From positions 62,001 to 126,000 of the forward strand of contig JAHDWK010000005.1 in NCBI GenBank assembly GCA_023382655.1: a DNA stretch of 64,000 nt, read 5' to 3'. The translations under genes and the position numbers were made by a program. The notes under the pieces were generated by a model. The model was not told the origin of the DNA. It did not search any database and worked only from the letters and a program-made list of their open reading frames with translations. This DNA comes from Anaerolineae bacterium (lineage in GTDB: Bacteria; Chloroflexota; Anaerolineae; Promineifilales; Promineifilaceae). Shown in pieces: positions 14,710 through 22,506 of this stretch. The stretch's first letter is position 1. Each line of letters starts with the position of its first letter.

Positions 14710-17391
14710 TCACCGTTTCCGAATGACTAACCCCAGTGAGGCTACGGCCAGCAGTAGCATCATGCCCATCACCACCATGGGCAGCGCAGAGTTGGACACG
14801 GCCGTGATAGTTTGCATGGTCACGGCCGTTGGTGAATTAGCGAAGTCTAGCGTTGCCAATGTAAAATTGCTGCCCAGGTCGGCCACGTTTACCCCCAGGA
14901 AATGCACCTGGTCGCCGATGACGGCCGTGGCTGTGGCCATGTCGGTGAAATCACCTGTGTCCGCCGTCCGCTGCAACAGCCGGTAATTGTTCACCGGCCC
15001 ATCCGGCAATATCCCCGCCATGCTGCCTTCGCCAAAATCAAAGATGATGTCCACCATACCCAATGTGGGGGTGACGGCATCCGTCACGTCTATAAACCAA
15101 TGACGTTCCCAGCGGCGGGGATCAGGCGCGCCATCCCAATCACCGGTCGTAGGGAGATCAGCGGTAGTGTTAGTGTTGGTGATATGGCGGTGCCCAAAGA
15201 GCAGCCAATCGCCATCATCCTGTAAAAAGCTACGGTCACGCACAATCATGCCCACACTATGCGCCTGGGTGTGCCGGTTGCCGCCAAACTGCCCAATGCC
15301 CGCCACGTCCAGGTCAAAGTTGCCGTTTCCTGGTGTATCGCCGTCATAATGATCATGGCCGCTGGCCGTAATGTCTATGTCATATTTGGCGCTCAAGTAG
15401 TTCTCCACCAGGATGCGCTGCACATCGGTAAGAGCCGTGCTGAAAATAATCTCCTCGGCAATGTCACCCCAGAAGAAGTTGTCAAGTGCACCACCGCCAG
15501 ATTCACCGGCCCCCACACGCAAAGATACCGTACCGGATAGGGGCGTATATCCGGTCACTGCCTGGTCATCAAGTCCACTGCCCACGTATTGTAAACTCTG
15601 CGTACCATCATGGGCGGCTGTGATCAATTCCCAGGTATCTGTGACCACAACGGCCGTGCCCACCACATTTGCCGTGCCATCATACACGCCAAACTGCCAG
15701 GTATTGGCCGCATTGAAGAGGCTGTACCCTTCATCAGGAGAAATCCGGCTGGTCAGAGGTGAACACGTGGCCATGGGGCACGACGCGCCGGTAGAGTTCC
15801 AGACGCCAAAGAGCGTAAAGTTGGCCGGATTCAACGCTGCCTCAAACGGCCGTTGCAAATGGTGAGCGCCGCCAAAACGCAGAACTGCCTGTCCGTTGAC
15901 CACGGCCGTTTCATACGATGGAAAGTTAGTGGCTTCTGTGGGGTCATATCCATTGCCACTTTGATCTTGCCAGCAACCGGCAGCGCCGCCCCCAGTTGCC
16001 ATCGAACTGCACCCGGCATCCGCAAACACGCCCCGATCCCCCCTTAACCACAGTTCCAGGCTGGAACTGCCATCGGCAACGCCGACGCCGCCCGGCCCGT
16101 CGCCGCCAGTGGTGGCACCGGGAGCAATGGGGGCGATGTACTCCACTGCCCCCACATCACATAGGGTTCCGGTGGCTATGCCGTCGGCTCGTGTTACGCC
16201 GCGCTGATCGGCCGTGACCGTGGTAACGCAGCCATTGACGGTGGGGGGGATGCGGTCAATGGCGTCGCTGCCCGCCAGCAGGTTGTGGGTGGGCGTCGGC
16301 CCGCCATTATCTTGTAATGGCCCCAACCCCACTGTAACCACCGTAATATCAGTCACGGCATTCAAAGCCCCGGCACAGCCCGTGGTACTGGGGCGCAAAT
16401 TGTATCCATTGGTTGTCACAGGATTGCCTGAAACACTGCAATCATCCTGGGTGGGCGATAACCGGGCCATATTGCCAACAATAATGTTGTTACCGGCAGT
16501 CGTGAAGGTTGAGTTGCCATTGTGTCGTAAACCTCCACCCCCACCAGGGCCTGTATTATCATCATTGGCTATATTCGCTGTAATCGTCACATTAGTCAGA
16601 GTAAGAGAGGCGCTTCCTGAATTTAAGATGCCGCCGCCATTGGCATTCGAGCGATTACCACTAATGGTACTATTAGTCAGGGTTGCCATGCCAAAACCAG
16701 TGACATTCGCTATCCCCCCACCTCCACCGCCGCCAATCGAGTAGTTATCGCTGATTGTGCTGTTGGTAACAGTTAATGTACCGCTATTGAAGATGCCGCC
16801 ACCGCCAGTTGTGCCATCTGAATCGCTTTGTGTATTCGCCGTAATGTGAGCGGCATTGATGGTGAGTGAACCGCCTAAATTTCGAATACCCCCGCCATGT
16901 GCTGCTGTCCCTACCGGTACCGGTGCATCCCCATTTTGCACCGTTACACCGTTCAGGGTGAGTGATTGTCCAGTGGGTAAATCAAAAATGCGGTCAATGC
17001 CGTCCGCGTCAATGATGGTGCGATTCGCGCCGTTGCCATTAATGGTAATGGGCGAGCGAATGTCCAGATCGCCGGTAACGTTGAGGTCTTCGTTTGCTCC
17101 CGTCCGGCTCAAGGTAATGGGGACGCCATCCAGCGAACTGTCAAAGATGATAATGTCCGCGCCGCTGCCACTGTTGCAGTCTACCTGATTGGCATTGTCC
17201 TGGTTGGCATTTTGAATAGCTTCGCGTAGGGAACAAGAGCCGTTGCCGGGGCTGCCATCTAACTCATCAACGGCCGTGTCCACAGTGATGGTAGCGGCCT
17301 GAGCGCGTGGCGGGGTTGCCGACCACAGTAGTGTGATAGCCAGGGCTACCATACACAAACCAATCAATCGTTTTGCTGGAAAGTTGTTCAT
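14710..17391 (-). CDS. Secreted CSLREA-type parallel beta-helix surface protein with C-terminal anchor
   Basis: About 893 residues from ATG 17391, which has AAGGGAG about 10 bases upstream; 51 nt of open frame before it is not needed. A signal peptide runs MNNFPAKRLIGLCMVALAIT to AQA. Then comes the hallmark CSLREAIQNANQDN and repetitive GGGI(F/R/L)N-x-G-x-LT-(V/I/L) turns of a right-handed beta-helix (about 100-350). A second part starts LELWLRGDRGVFADAG, with WQDQSGNGYDP and FWGDIAEEIIFSTALTD, LamG/DUF8202-like. The protein ends in hydrophobic LPMVVMGMMLLLAVASLGLV followed by IRKR, a cell-surface anchor. It is probably an adhesin or sheath component. Codons remain typical of the genome. Confidence 0.85.
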   Translation of the reverse strand: MNNFPAKRLIGLCMVALAITLLWSATPPRAQAATITVDTAVDELDGSPGNGSCSLREAIQNANQDNANQVDCNSGSGADIIIFDSSLDGVPITLSRTGANEDLNVTGDLDIRSPITINGNGANRTIIDADGIDRIFDLPTGQSLTLNGVTVQNGDAPVPVGTAAHGGGIRNLGGSLTINAAHITANTQSDSDGTTGGGGIFNSGTLTVTNSTISDNYSIGGGGGGGIANVTGFGMATLTNSTISGNRSNANGGGILNSGSASLTLTNVTITANIANDDNTGPGGGGGLRHNGNSTFTTAGNNIIVGNMARLSPTQDDCSVSGNPVTTNGYNLRPSTTGCAGALNAVTDITVVTVGLGPLQDNGGPTPTHNLLAGSDAIDRIPPTVNGCVTTVTADQRGVTRADGIATGTLCDVGAVEYIAPIAPGATTGGDGPGGVGVADGSSSLELWLRGDRGVFADAGCSSMATGGGAAGCWQDQSGNGYDPTEATNFPSYETAVVNGQAVLRFGGAHHLQRPFEAALNPANFTLFGVWNSTGASCPMATCSPLTSRISPDEGYSLFNAANTWQFGVYDGTANVVGTAVVVTDTWELITAAHDGTQSLQYVGSGLDDQAVTGYTPLSGTVSLRVGAGESGGGALDNFFWGDIAEEIIFSTALTDVQRILVENYLSAKYDIDITASGHDHYDGDTPGNGNFDLDVAGIGQFGGNRHTQAHSVGMIVRDRSFLQDDGDWLLFGHRHITNTNTTADLPTTGDWDGAPDPRRWERHWFIDVTDAVTPTLGMVDIIFDFGEGSMAGILPDGPVNNYRLLQRTADTGDFTDMATATAVIGDQVHFLGVNVADLGSNFTLATLDFANSPTAVTMQTITAVSNSALPMVVMGMMLLLAVASLGLVIRKR

Positions 17392-17530
17392 TGTTTGAGT
17401 CTCCCTTGTAGTAGAGTAATAAGATGTTGGAGTCTGTCTCACGCAGCCGGATCATACCCTAGAATGGCAGTTTATTTGGTTGAATTTTAGTTATGCGGAG
17501 AAGAGGTACGAGAACTCTGCCACTGTCTGA

Positions 17531-17573
17531 AAACAATAAAAAGCCACCGACTTTACCAAAGTCGGCGGCTTTT
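17531..17573 (-). terminator. Rho-independent terminator after tRNA-Glu
   Basis: A stem with 7+8 paired bases and one mismatch (AAAAGCC-CCGACTTT) and an ACC loop, followed on the minus strand by a T-rich run. It is positioned to end the tRNA-Glu transcript. Confidence 0.8.
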
Positions 17574-17584
17574 CTGCTCTCTTG

Positions 17585-17657
17585 TGCCCTCACGGAGATT
17601 CGAACTCCGGTTTTAAGCTTGAAAGGCTTACGTCCTGGTCCCCTAGACGATGAGGGC
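17585..17657 (-). tRNA. tRNA-Glu (anticodon UUC)
   Basis: Read on the minus strand, the 7-bp acceptor stem GCCCUCA/UGAGGGC is perfect. The D-arm reads GUCUAGGGGACCAGGAC. The anticodon arm is UAAGC-CUUUCAA-GCUUA, giving anticodon UUC. The T-arm is CGGAG-UUCGAAU-CUCCG. CCA is not encoded. The discriminator base is A by my reading. A promoter lies just upstream and a terminator just downstream, so it is a monocistronic tRNA gene. Confidence 0.95.
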
Positions 17658-17667
17658 AACGGGCGGA

Positions 17668-17696
17668 ATTCTATCATCCTGGGGGGGCAGGGTCAA
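17668..17696 (-). promoter_or_regulatory. Promoter of tRNA-Glu
   Basis: On the minus strand, TTGACC (17696-17691), 17-bp spacer, TAGAAT (17673-17668), ending about 10 bases before the mature tRNA 5' end. Good SigA-type match. Confidence 0.75.
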
Positions 17697-17700
17697 ATTT

Positions 17701-18243
17701 TTAGAGATTGGGCTGATAGTGCAGAGCCACCACGCCGGAATTGAAGTGCCGGGTCTCCAGCAGTTTCAGGGTTGTTTTCTCCAGTCCGTCAAAGATACGC
17801 CCGCCACTGCCCACGGCCACCGGATAGACTAGCAGACGTATCTCATCCACCAGCCGATGTTGGATCATGGCATGCGTCAGTTCGCCAAAGCCATATTGCA
17901 GTATGTCTTGCCCCGGCTGCTGCTTCAGTTGGGCGATGGCGGCGGGGGCTTCGCCCTGGATAAGGGAGGCGTTCCATTCCAGCGGCCGGGACGCTGTGCG
18001 CGAGGCCACATACTTGGGCAGGCTGTTCATGCGGTCGGCAAATTCATCTGCGCCCGCACGAGCTGACCACGCTTCGGCAAATCCTTCGTAAGTGACGCGC
18101 CCCATCACCAGCGCATCGGCGGCAAAGAGTTGGGTATAAGCGTATTGACTGATTTCGTCACTCCAGTAGTCGAACGACCAATGATGGGGATTTTCCTTCA
18201 CGCCGTCCAGCGTCACCATGGTGGAAACAATAACTTTTCTCAT
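17701..18243 (-). CDS. Dihydrofolate reductase-like (RibD C-terminal domain) protein
   Basis: About 180 residues from ATG 18243, which has AGGAGAG 4 bases upstream; the longer frame adds 16 residues without a ribosome binding site. It begins MRKVIVSTMVTLDGVKENP, the standard start of the RibD_C/YyaP family. LFAADALVMGRVTYEGFAEAW and GFGELTHAMIQHRLVDEIRLLVYPVAVG follow. These proteins are NADPH-dependent reductase folds; members outside riboflavin operons are of uncertain substrate. It sits between tRNA-Glu and an AraC regulator. Confidence 0.87.
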   Translation of the reverse strand: MRKVIVSTMVTLDGVKENPHHWSFDYWSDEISQYAYTQLFAADALVMGRVTYEGFAEAWSARAGADEFADRMNSLPKYVASRTASRPLEWNASLIQGEAPAAIAQLKQQPGQDILQYGFGELTHAMIQHRLVDEIRLLVYPVAVGSGGRIFDGLEKTTLKLLETRHFNSGVVALHYQPNL

Positions 18244-18324
18244 GTTGCTCTCCTTTTGTTTGTAGTTGATGCCGCCATCATAAACGAACAAAAGGGGGCT
18301 GTCTTGTATAAAAACGCAAACAAC

Positions 18325-19002
18325 TCAGGTGGCCGTGGCGGGGGTGATTTGGGTGGGCGTTTGCCCGATGAAGCGTTTCAGGGAGCGTGTGAGATGTGGT
18401 TGGTCATAGTAACCGGCTTCAAAAACCGTATCGAGGATTGGCCTGCCTTGTTGCAGGAGAAACATCGCCAGGCGGGCGCGTTCAATTTGTTGAATGGTTG
18501 TCTGTGTCAGGCCGGTCGCTTGCAAGAAGCGGTATTGGACGGCGCGGGGGGATAAATCTGCTGGTTGGCCTTGCAACACGGCCGTGACTACCGGATCACG
18601 CACTAGCAAACCTTCCCGCACCAGGTGGTTGACAAAGGTGTCGGCGTTCTCATAATCCGGGAATTGCCAGGCGGAACCGTTGAGGCAGAAAGATTGTCTC
18701 GTCACGCCGGGCAGGGTTATGTCATTCCGGTTGAGGCGCTGGCACAGCGGCAAATCGGGCAGAAATGTCCCCAGTTTGAACGAAATGCCGAAAAACTGGG
18801 CATTGGCCGGGCAGTCGGCCAGCGTAGCCACGGTTTCCGGTCCGCGGATGGTCAGGCTGGTTTGGCCCTGGTATCGTACCACCACCATTTCCCACTGGCT
18901 GGCGGCCTGGGAGATAAAGGAGACGGCCGTGTCACTTTGCGCCCACCACACCTTCTCCACAAATGGGGAATCAGACGCTCTGTCTTCCATGAAAAGGGAC
19001 AT
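18325..19002 (-). CDS. AraC-family transcriptional regulator
   Basis: A 225-residue protein. The N-terminal ~120 residues form an AraC-type sensing or dimerisation region without a recognised domain. The C-terminal HTH_18 region is RAVQYRFLQATGLTQTTIQQIERARLAMFLLQQGRPILDTVFEAGYYDQPHLTRSLKRFIGQTPTQI read as a whole. The second HTH (VFEAGYYDQPHLTRSLKRF) and the GQTP end are diagnostic; the first is slightly divergent. It may control the adjacent RibD-like reductase or the oxidoreductase upstream, both on the same strand. Confidence 0.87.
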   Translation of the reverse strand: MSLFMEDRASDSPFVEKVWWAQSDTAVSFISQAASQWEMVVVRYQGQTSLTIRGPETVATLADCPANAQFFGISFKLGTFLPDLPLCQRLNRNDITLPGVTRQSFCLNGSAWQFPDYENADTFVNHLVREGLLVRDPVVTAVLQGQPADLSPRAVQYRFLQATGLTQTTIQQIERARLAMFLLQQGRPILDTVFEAGYYDQPHLTRSLKRFIGQTPTQITPATAT

Positions 19003-19020
19003 AAGTCAGACCTACCAAAC

Positions 19021-19650
19021 CTATCGGCGGACAAGTTTGAAGGCGATGTCGCGCCCCAAACCCTGAGGCATCGCCAGGCTAATCCACACCAACGCCATTG
19101 GCTCTAACAGGCGGGCTTTGTCCAGCCTGCCCACATCGGCTACATCAAAACCCAGGTCTTGGGCCAGTTGGCTCACGGCCGTCTTCGCCGCCGCATCATC
19201 CCCACAAATGAACATGGTAATCGGTTCGCCGTGATACAGGGGATTTGCCATGTTTTCAGCGCCGGTGGTGTTAAACGCTTTGACCACATGGGCGCCAGGC
19301 ACCAGTGCCGCCACCTGTTCTGCGCCGGAAGTGGTGTGGCCGACTGCCAGTTGCAAACCAGGAGTTATAGGATTCGTGGCGTCAATCAGGATTTTGCCGC
19401 TGAGGTTGCCGAGGGTGGGAATGGTGGCGGCAACGGCCGTGCCTGGCACCGCCAATACCACCACCTCCGCCTCAGCCGCGGCCACATCGGGCAGCACTGC
19501 CCGCGCATTTTCACCCGCTGCCGTTAAAATTTGCTGGACTTTTTCTTCGTCCGGGTGGCGTGAGCCAAAGATGACAGTGTGTCCCTTTTGCGCCCAACCT
19601 GTGCCTAGCGCCCGCCCCACGCTCCCTGTGCCAATGATAGCAAGTTTCAT
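19021..19650 (-). CDS. NADP/F420-oxidoreductase-like (NpdG family) protein
   Basis: About 209 residues from ATG 19650, which has GGAGGT 7-8 bases upstream. The N-terminal Rossmann fold reads MKLAIIGTGSVGRALGTGWA, then VIFGSRHPDEEKVQ. EVVVLAVPGTAVAATIPTL, KILIDATNPI and HVVKAFNTTGAENMANP are typical of F420-dependent NADP reductase-like proteins (and of STEAP-type homologues). It binds NADP. Whether it uses F420 cannot be decided, since no F420 biosynthesis gene is in the window. Confidence 0.86.
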   Translation of the reverse strand: MKLAIIGTGSVGRALGTGWAQKGHTVIFGSRHPDEEKVQQILTAAGENARAVLPDVAAAEAEVVVLAVPGTAVAATIPTLGNLSGKILIDATNPITPGLQLAVGHTTSGAEQVAALVPGAHVVKAFNTTGAENMANPLYHGEPITMFICGDDAAAKTAVSQLAQDLGFDVADVGRLDKARLLEPMALVWISLAMPQGLGRDIAFKLVRR

Positions 19651-19690
19651 CAGTCCTACCTCCATGTTGATATTTAATGATCGTCTGAGA

Positions 19691-19733
19691 TTAGAGATTG
19701 GAGATTAGAGAGTTGTCATTCTCCAATCTCTAA
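19691..19733. repeat. Hairpin of TTAGAGATTGGAGA words
   Basis: A perfect 14-bp inverted repeat, TTAGAGATTGGAGA, with a 15-base loop. It overlaps the last codons of the following minus-strand gene, whose stop TAG and the residues before it come from the repeat. Same vocabulary as the hairpin at 11124. Confidence 0.85.
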
Positions 19734-21211
19734 TCGCCGATCTCCTCGTCCAGTCGCAACAGTGCGTCAAATTCGGCAGCGGCTTCAGCCATGCCCCCTA
19801 CCGGCGTCGTCAGACTGAAATCAGCCCATTGGTTGCTGTAAGGGAAATAATCTACAAACCAGCAAAGGGATTGTACCTGTGGTTGGTTATTGATTTCGGC
19901 TAATGCCTGCGTCAGCCAGCCGTTGGGGTATGTTTGTGCCGGGGGGCCGGTACTGTCTGCACCGTAGGTATTGCTGGCGACGATATACACCGGCAATCCG
20001 TGGGTCGTGATGCCACTGTTGATAATGTCCAGCCAATCCTGGTACACGCGAAAACCCAACTGCGCTCCATGCCATGTCGTGCTGATCAGATCGGTTTGGG
20101 GCTCCAGGGCGGGGTCTAAGCCGTCCATTTTGGCGGATTCGGGGTTGCCGGGAGCGTCAACGGCAAAACCATCAGGGATTGCCAGGGGGATACCGGCAGC
20201 GGCTCGCGCCTGGGCGGTTTCGTCTAGCAGGGTAACGAGGGTGTGCATATAGTTAAGCCAGGGTGCGTCAATGGGTGACGGCCGTACCCCCACCACTTCA
20301 TCCAATACCCAGGGTTGCACCGCGCCCACCAATACCCGCGCCCCTGGATTCTCGGCGCGGACGATGGACAGCACGTTATCCTGGTCGGTCACGGCCGTGC
20401 CGTACCCACTCAAAACCCGGGCATACCAGGCGGGTGTTACCGGGTTGTCTGGGGTTTGCTGGTTGTGTTCGCGGCTGTTAAAGCCGTCGCCAATGACAAA
20501 AGCATACACGCCGCGGAAGCGGTCATCACGGGCCAGGCGGCGCACATACTCCAGATAAACGGCGAGCGCGGTGGTATCATCGGGCGGGGGCATGGTCTGG
20601 TTCTGGTCATACTCCACCCGCAGCAGCACCCGGTGGCCCTGGTGCGTGGCGGCGGCTACACGCTGGGCCACATCATCTACCCCCCAATAAAGGCTGTCTG
20701 CTTGCTGCGCATAAGTGAGTTCCACCGTCCAGGCCGCACGGCCGTGCCAGTCGCGCCCGCCATAGGGGAAAACGGCGCACAGTTTGGTTGGGGTCTGTGT
20801 GGCCGGGTAGCGGGCAGTGTTTACCACATTACTCACCGATTTGCGCGCCCATTCCCGGCAGCCCCGGTCACAATCGTGATATAGGATCAGGTCGTAGACG
20901 GCCGTGTCTGGCACAATAAACCGCCACTGCCATTCCCATCCCAATGGCGTTTGTTGTGCCTGGGTAAAGATGGCTTCCGTTTCATCATTTACCATTAACT
21001 TCACATGCACCCAGGGGGTGGTGTCGCGGGCGATGAGGGTGGCCTGTTCACCGGGGCGGGGCGACTCCGGCTGTAAGTGCAGGCGCGGCCACTCCTGCTC
21101 TTGTTCATCCAGCATAATGAATAGATGACCCGAAAAGGGCAGCACCCAAATCCCCGCAGCCAACAGCAGCAACAGGAGCATCATTAACAGGATAGTCCGT
21201 CTGACTTTCAT
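19730..21211 (-). CDS. Membrane-anchored protein of unknown function
   Basis: About 493 residues from ATG 21211 (MKVRRTILL); the 34 residues before it run back into a terminator and are rejected. A single N-terminal membrane segment (LLMMLLLLLLAAGIWVL) is followed by an Ig-like stretch (PRPGEQATLIARDTTPWVHV) and a long alpha/beta part. The latter includes VYAFVIGDGFNSREHN, DNVLSIVRAENPGARVLVG, YIVASNTYGADS and SLCWFVDYFPYSNQWADFS. The strand order and aromatic pattern recall a TIM-barrel glycoside-hydrolase-like fold, but I cannot assign catalytic acids. The C-terminal residues come from the word-repeat hairpin. Function unknown. Confidence 0.7.
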   Translation of the reverse strand: MKVRRTILLMMLLLLLLAAGIWVLPFSGHLFIMLDEQEQEWPRLHLQPESPRPGEQATLIARDTTPWVHVKLMVNDETEAIFTQAQQTPLGWEWQWRFIVPDTAVYDLILYHDCDRGCREWARKSVSNVVNTARYPATQTPTKLCAVFPYGGRDWHGRAAWTVELTYAQQADSLYWGVDDVAQRVAAATHQGHRVLLRVEYDQNQTMPPPDDTTALAVYLEYVRRLARDDRFRGVYAFVIGDGFNSREHNQQTPDNPVTPAWYARVLSGYGTAVTDQDNVLSIVRAENPGARVLVGAVQPWVLDEVVGVRPSPIDAPWLNYMHTLVTLLDETAQARAAAGIPLAIPDGFAVDAPGNPESAKMDGLDPALEPQTDLISTTWHGAQLGFRVYQDWLDIINSGITTHGLPVYIVASNTYGADSTGPPAQTYPNGWLTQALAEINNQPQVQSLCWFVDYFPYSNQWADFSLTTPVGGMAEAAAEFDALLRLDEEIGD

Positions 21212-21278
21212 CAAGTAAGGATCATGGCGAAAAGTGGCTGTTCCGTCAAACCGGGCGTGAGGGTAGGGGTATGGGACA

Positions 21279-21308
21279 CAAAAAAAGGACTCGTTACTTA
21301 ACGAGTCC
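21279..21308 (-). terminator. Rho-independent terminator of spoVS
   Basis: On the minus strand, a 9-bp stem GGACTCGTT/AACGAGTCC with a 4-base loop followed by TTTTTTT, 30 bases after the spoVS stop codon. Confidence 0.93.
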
Positions 21309-21337
21309 CCCATATAAGCGTTGTATGGTTTGTGGAG

Positions 21338-21604
21338 CTAATGGCTGCGTGGTTCCACCAAAATGCGAATAGCCGTTCGCTCCTGCCCATCAATGCTCAC
21401 CTCTACAAAAGATGGGTCACATACAACGTTAACCCCCTCTTCAGCCAGATAGCCTTTGGCAATGACAATGGCCTTGATGGCCTGGTTGACAGCGCCAGCG
21501 CCAATCGCCTGTACTTCAGCTTTTTGGGATTCGCGGATAACACCCGCAATGGCCCCAGCTACAGCGGCGGTTCGAGAACGTGCAGAAACTTTGATAACAC
21601 TCAT
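21338..21604 (-). CDS. spoVS: Stage V sporulation protein S (SpoVS) homologue
   Basis: An 88-residue protein of the expected length for the family. Start ATG 21604 has GGAGG 6 bases upstream; the longer frame is rejected. MSVIKVSARSRTAAVAGAIA, EVQAIGAGAVNQAIKAIVIA, GVNVVCDPSFVEVSIDGQ and ERTAIRILVEPR are the conserved blocks. SpoVS is an Alba-fold, nucleic-acid-binding-type protein. In Bacillus it affects sporulation stage V, but it also occurs in Thermus, Deinococcus and Chloroflexota that do not form endospores. The gene has its own promoter and terminator, so it is monocistronic. It is a small, conserved protein and probably well expressed. Confidence 0.95.
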   Translation of the reverse strand: MSVIKVSARSRTAAVAGAIAGVIRESQKAEVQAIGAGAVNQAIKAIVIAKGYLAEEGVNVVCDPSFVEVSIDGQERTAIRILVEPRSH

Positions 21605-21672
21605 GAAGGGCCTCCAAGAACTATAGGGTACAAGAACACAATTTTCCTGAAAACCAGGATTCAGGATAATGA

Positions 21673-21702
21673 ATTCTAAGCAATTTGCCGACAGCTTGTC
21701 AA
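21673..21702 (-). promoter_or_regulatory. Promoter of spoVS
   Basis: On the minus strand, TTGACA (21702-21697), 18-bp spacer, TAGAAT (21678-21673), about 69 bases before the spoVS start codon. The same hexamer class as the tRNA-Glu promoter. Confidence 0.72.
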
Positions 21703-21710
21703 GCAATGAA

Positions 21711-21762
21711 AACGGCCGTACCCCCAGCGTGTCAGGAGAATGTTGCCAGGGGTACGGCCGTT
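21711..21762. repeat. Inverted repeat built from two ACGGCCGT palindromes
   Basis: AACGGCCGTACCCC (21711-21724) and its exact complement GGGGTACGGCCGTT (21749-21762) flank a 24-base loop. It lies between the ends of msrQ and the spoVS promoter. Either the whole 14-bp arms pair, or each internal octamer folds on its own. It could end the msrPQ transcript, although no U-tract is present. Confidence 0.85.
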
Positions 21763-21801
21763 AACTGCCCTCTATACGGCTTGTGTACTGAAACGTTCCA
21801 G

Positions 21802-22491
21802 TTAGGCCACTTGTTTTGCCTTGTAGTTAGCTACCCAATTGCGGTAGCGACGTTGAAAGCGCAGCCCTTTTTGTTTAACCGGTTGCCAGCGTACCAGCAG
21901 CAGTATAGTAACGATAACCGAATAGAGAAAAGGCATGTAATACACATTCTTTACCAGCCACCAAAAATGAATCAGCGCCAACAAAATGATGATGTAAACC
22001 AACTTATGCAATGTCTTCCACTTTTTGCCCAGTTTGCGTTGAGACCACTTATTGGAAGTGATCGCCAGTGGTAGTAGCAGGATAAAAGCGGCAAAACCAA
22101 CCAACACAAAATTCTGTTCCAGAATACCATCTAAAATATAGGCCAGGTTGAGACCATAATCCAGCCATATAAAAGTCAAGAAATGCAGTCCAACATACAG
22201 GAACGCATACAGCCCAAAAATGCGGCGGAGCGGGTGCAATTGTGTCCAACCAAACAAAATAGTCAAGGGAGTGACAGCCAGCGAGAGGATGAGCAGCACC
22301 AACGCCGGCTCACCCGTGCGCAGCAAGATTTCTCGCACCGGGTCAGCCCCCAGATTTTGACGATAATAATCCAGCAAGAGCAGCGCCAGGCCATACAAGG
22401 ACAAAACATGGGCGCTCACGCGCAGAATTTTGGCGGTTGTTTTGCGGTCGAGTTTGTGGATTTTGGACATCTTTGTGGTTATCGGGGTCAT
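21802..22491 (-). CDS. msrQ: MsrQ-like heme-binding membrane subunit of the MsrPQ methionine sulfoxide reductase
   Basis: A 229-residue polytopic protein of the ferric-reductase-like transmembrane (YedZ/MsrQ) family. It has five or six membrane segments with the conserved His pattern: RVSAHVLSLYG, FLYVGLHFLTFIW, KTLHKLVYIIILLALIHFWW. TGEPALVLLILSLAVTPL is a family hallmark. It supplies electrons from the quinone pool to MsrP. It follows msrP directly with a 15-base gap, so the two are co-transcribed. Two nearby ATGs (22491 and 22470) are possible starts. Confidence 0.92.
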   Translation of the reverse strand: MTPITTKMSKIHKLDRKTTAKILRVSAHVLSLYGLALLLLDYYRQNLGADPVREILLRTGEPALVLLILSLAVTPLTILFGWTQLHPLRRIFGLYAFLYVGLHFLTFIWLDYGLNLAYILDGILEQNFVLVGFAAFILLLPLAITSNKWSQRKLGKKWKTLHKLVYIIILLALIHFWWLVKNVYYMPFLYSVIVTILLLVRWQPVKQKGLRFQRRYRNWVANYKAKQVA

Positions 22492-22506
22492 TTATCAGCT
22501 ACCTGG

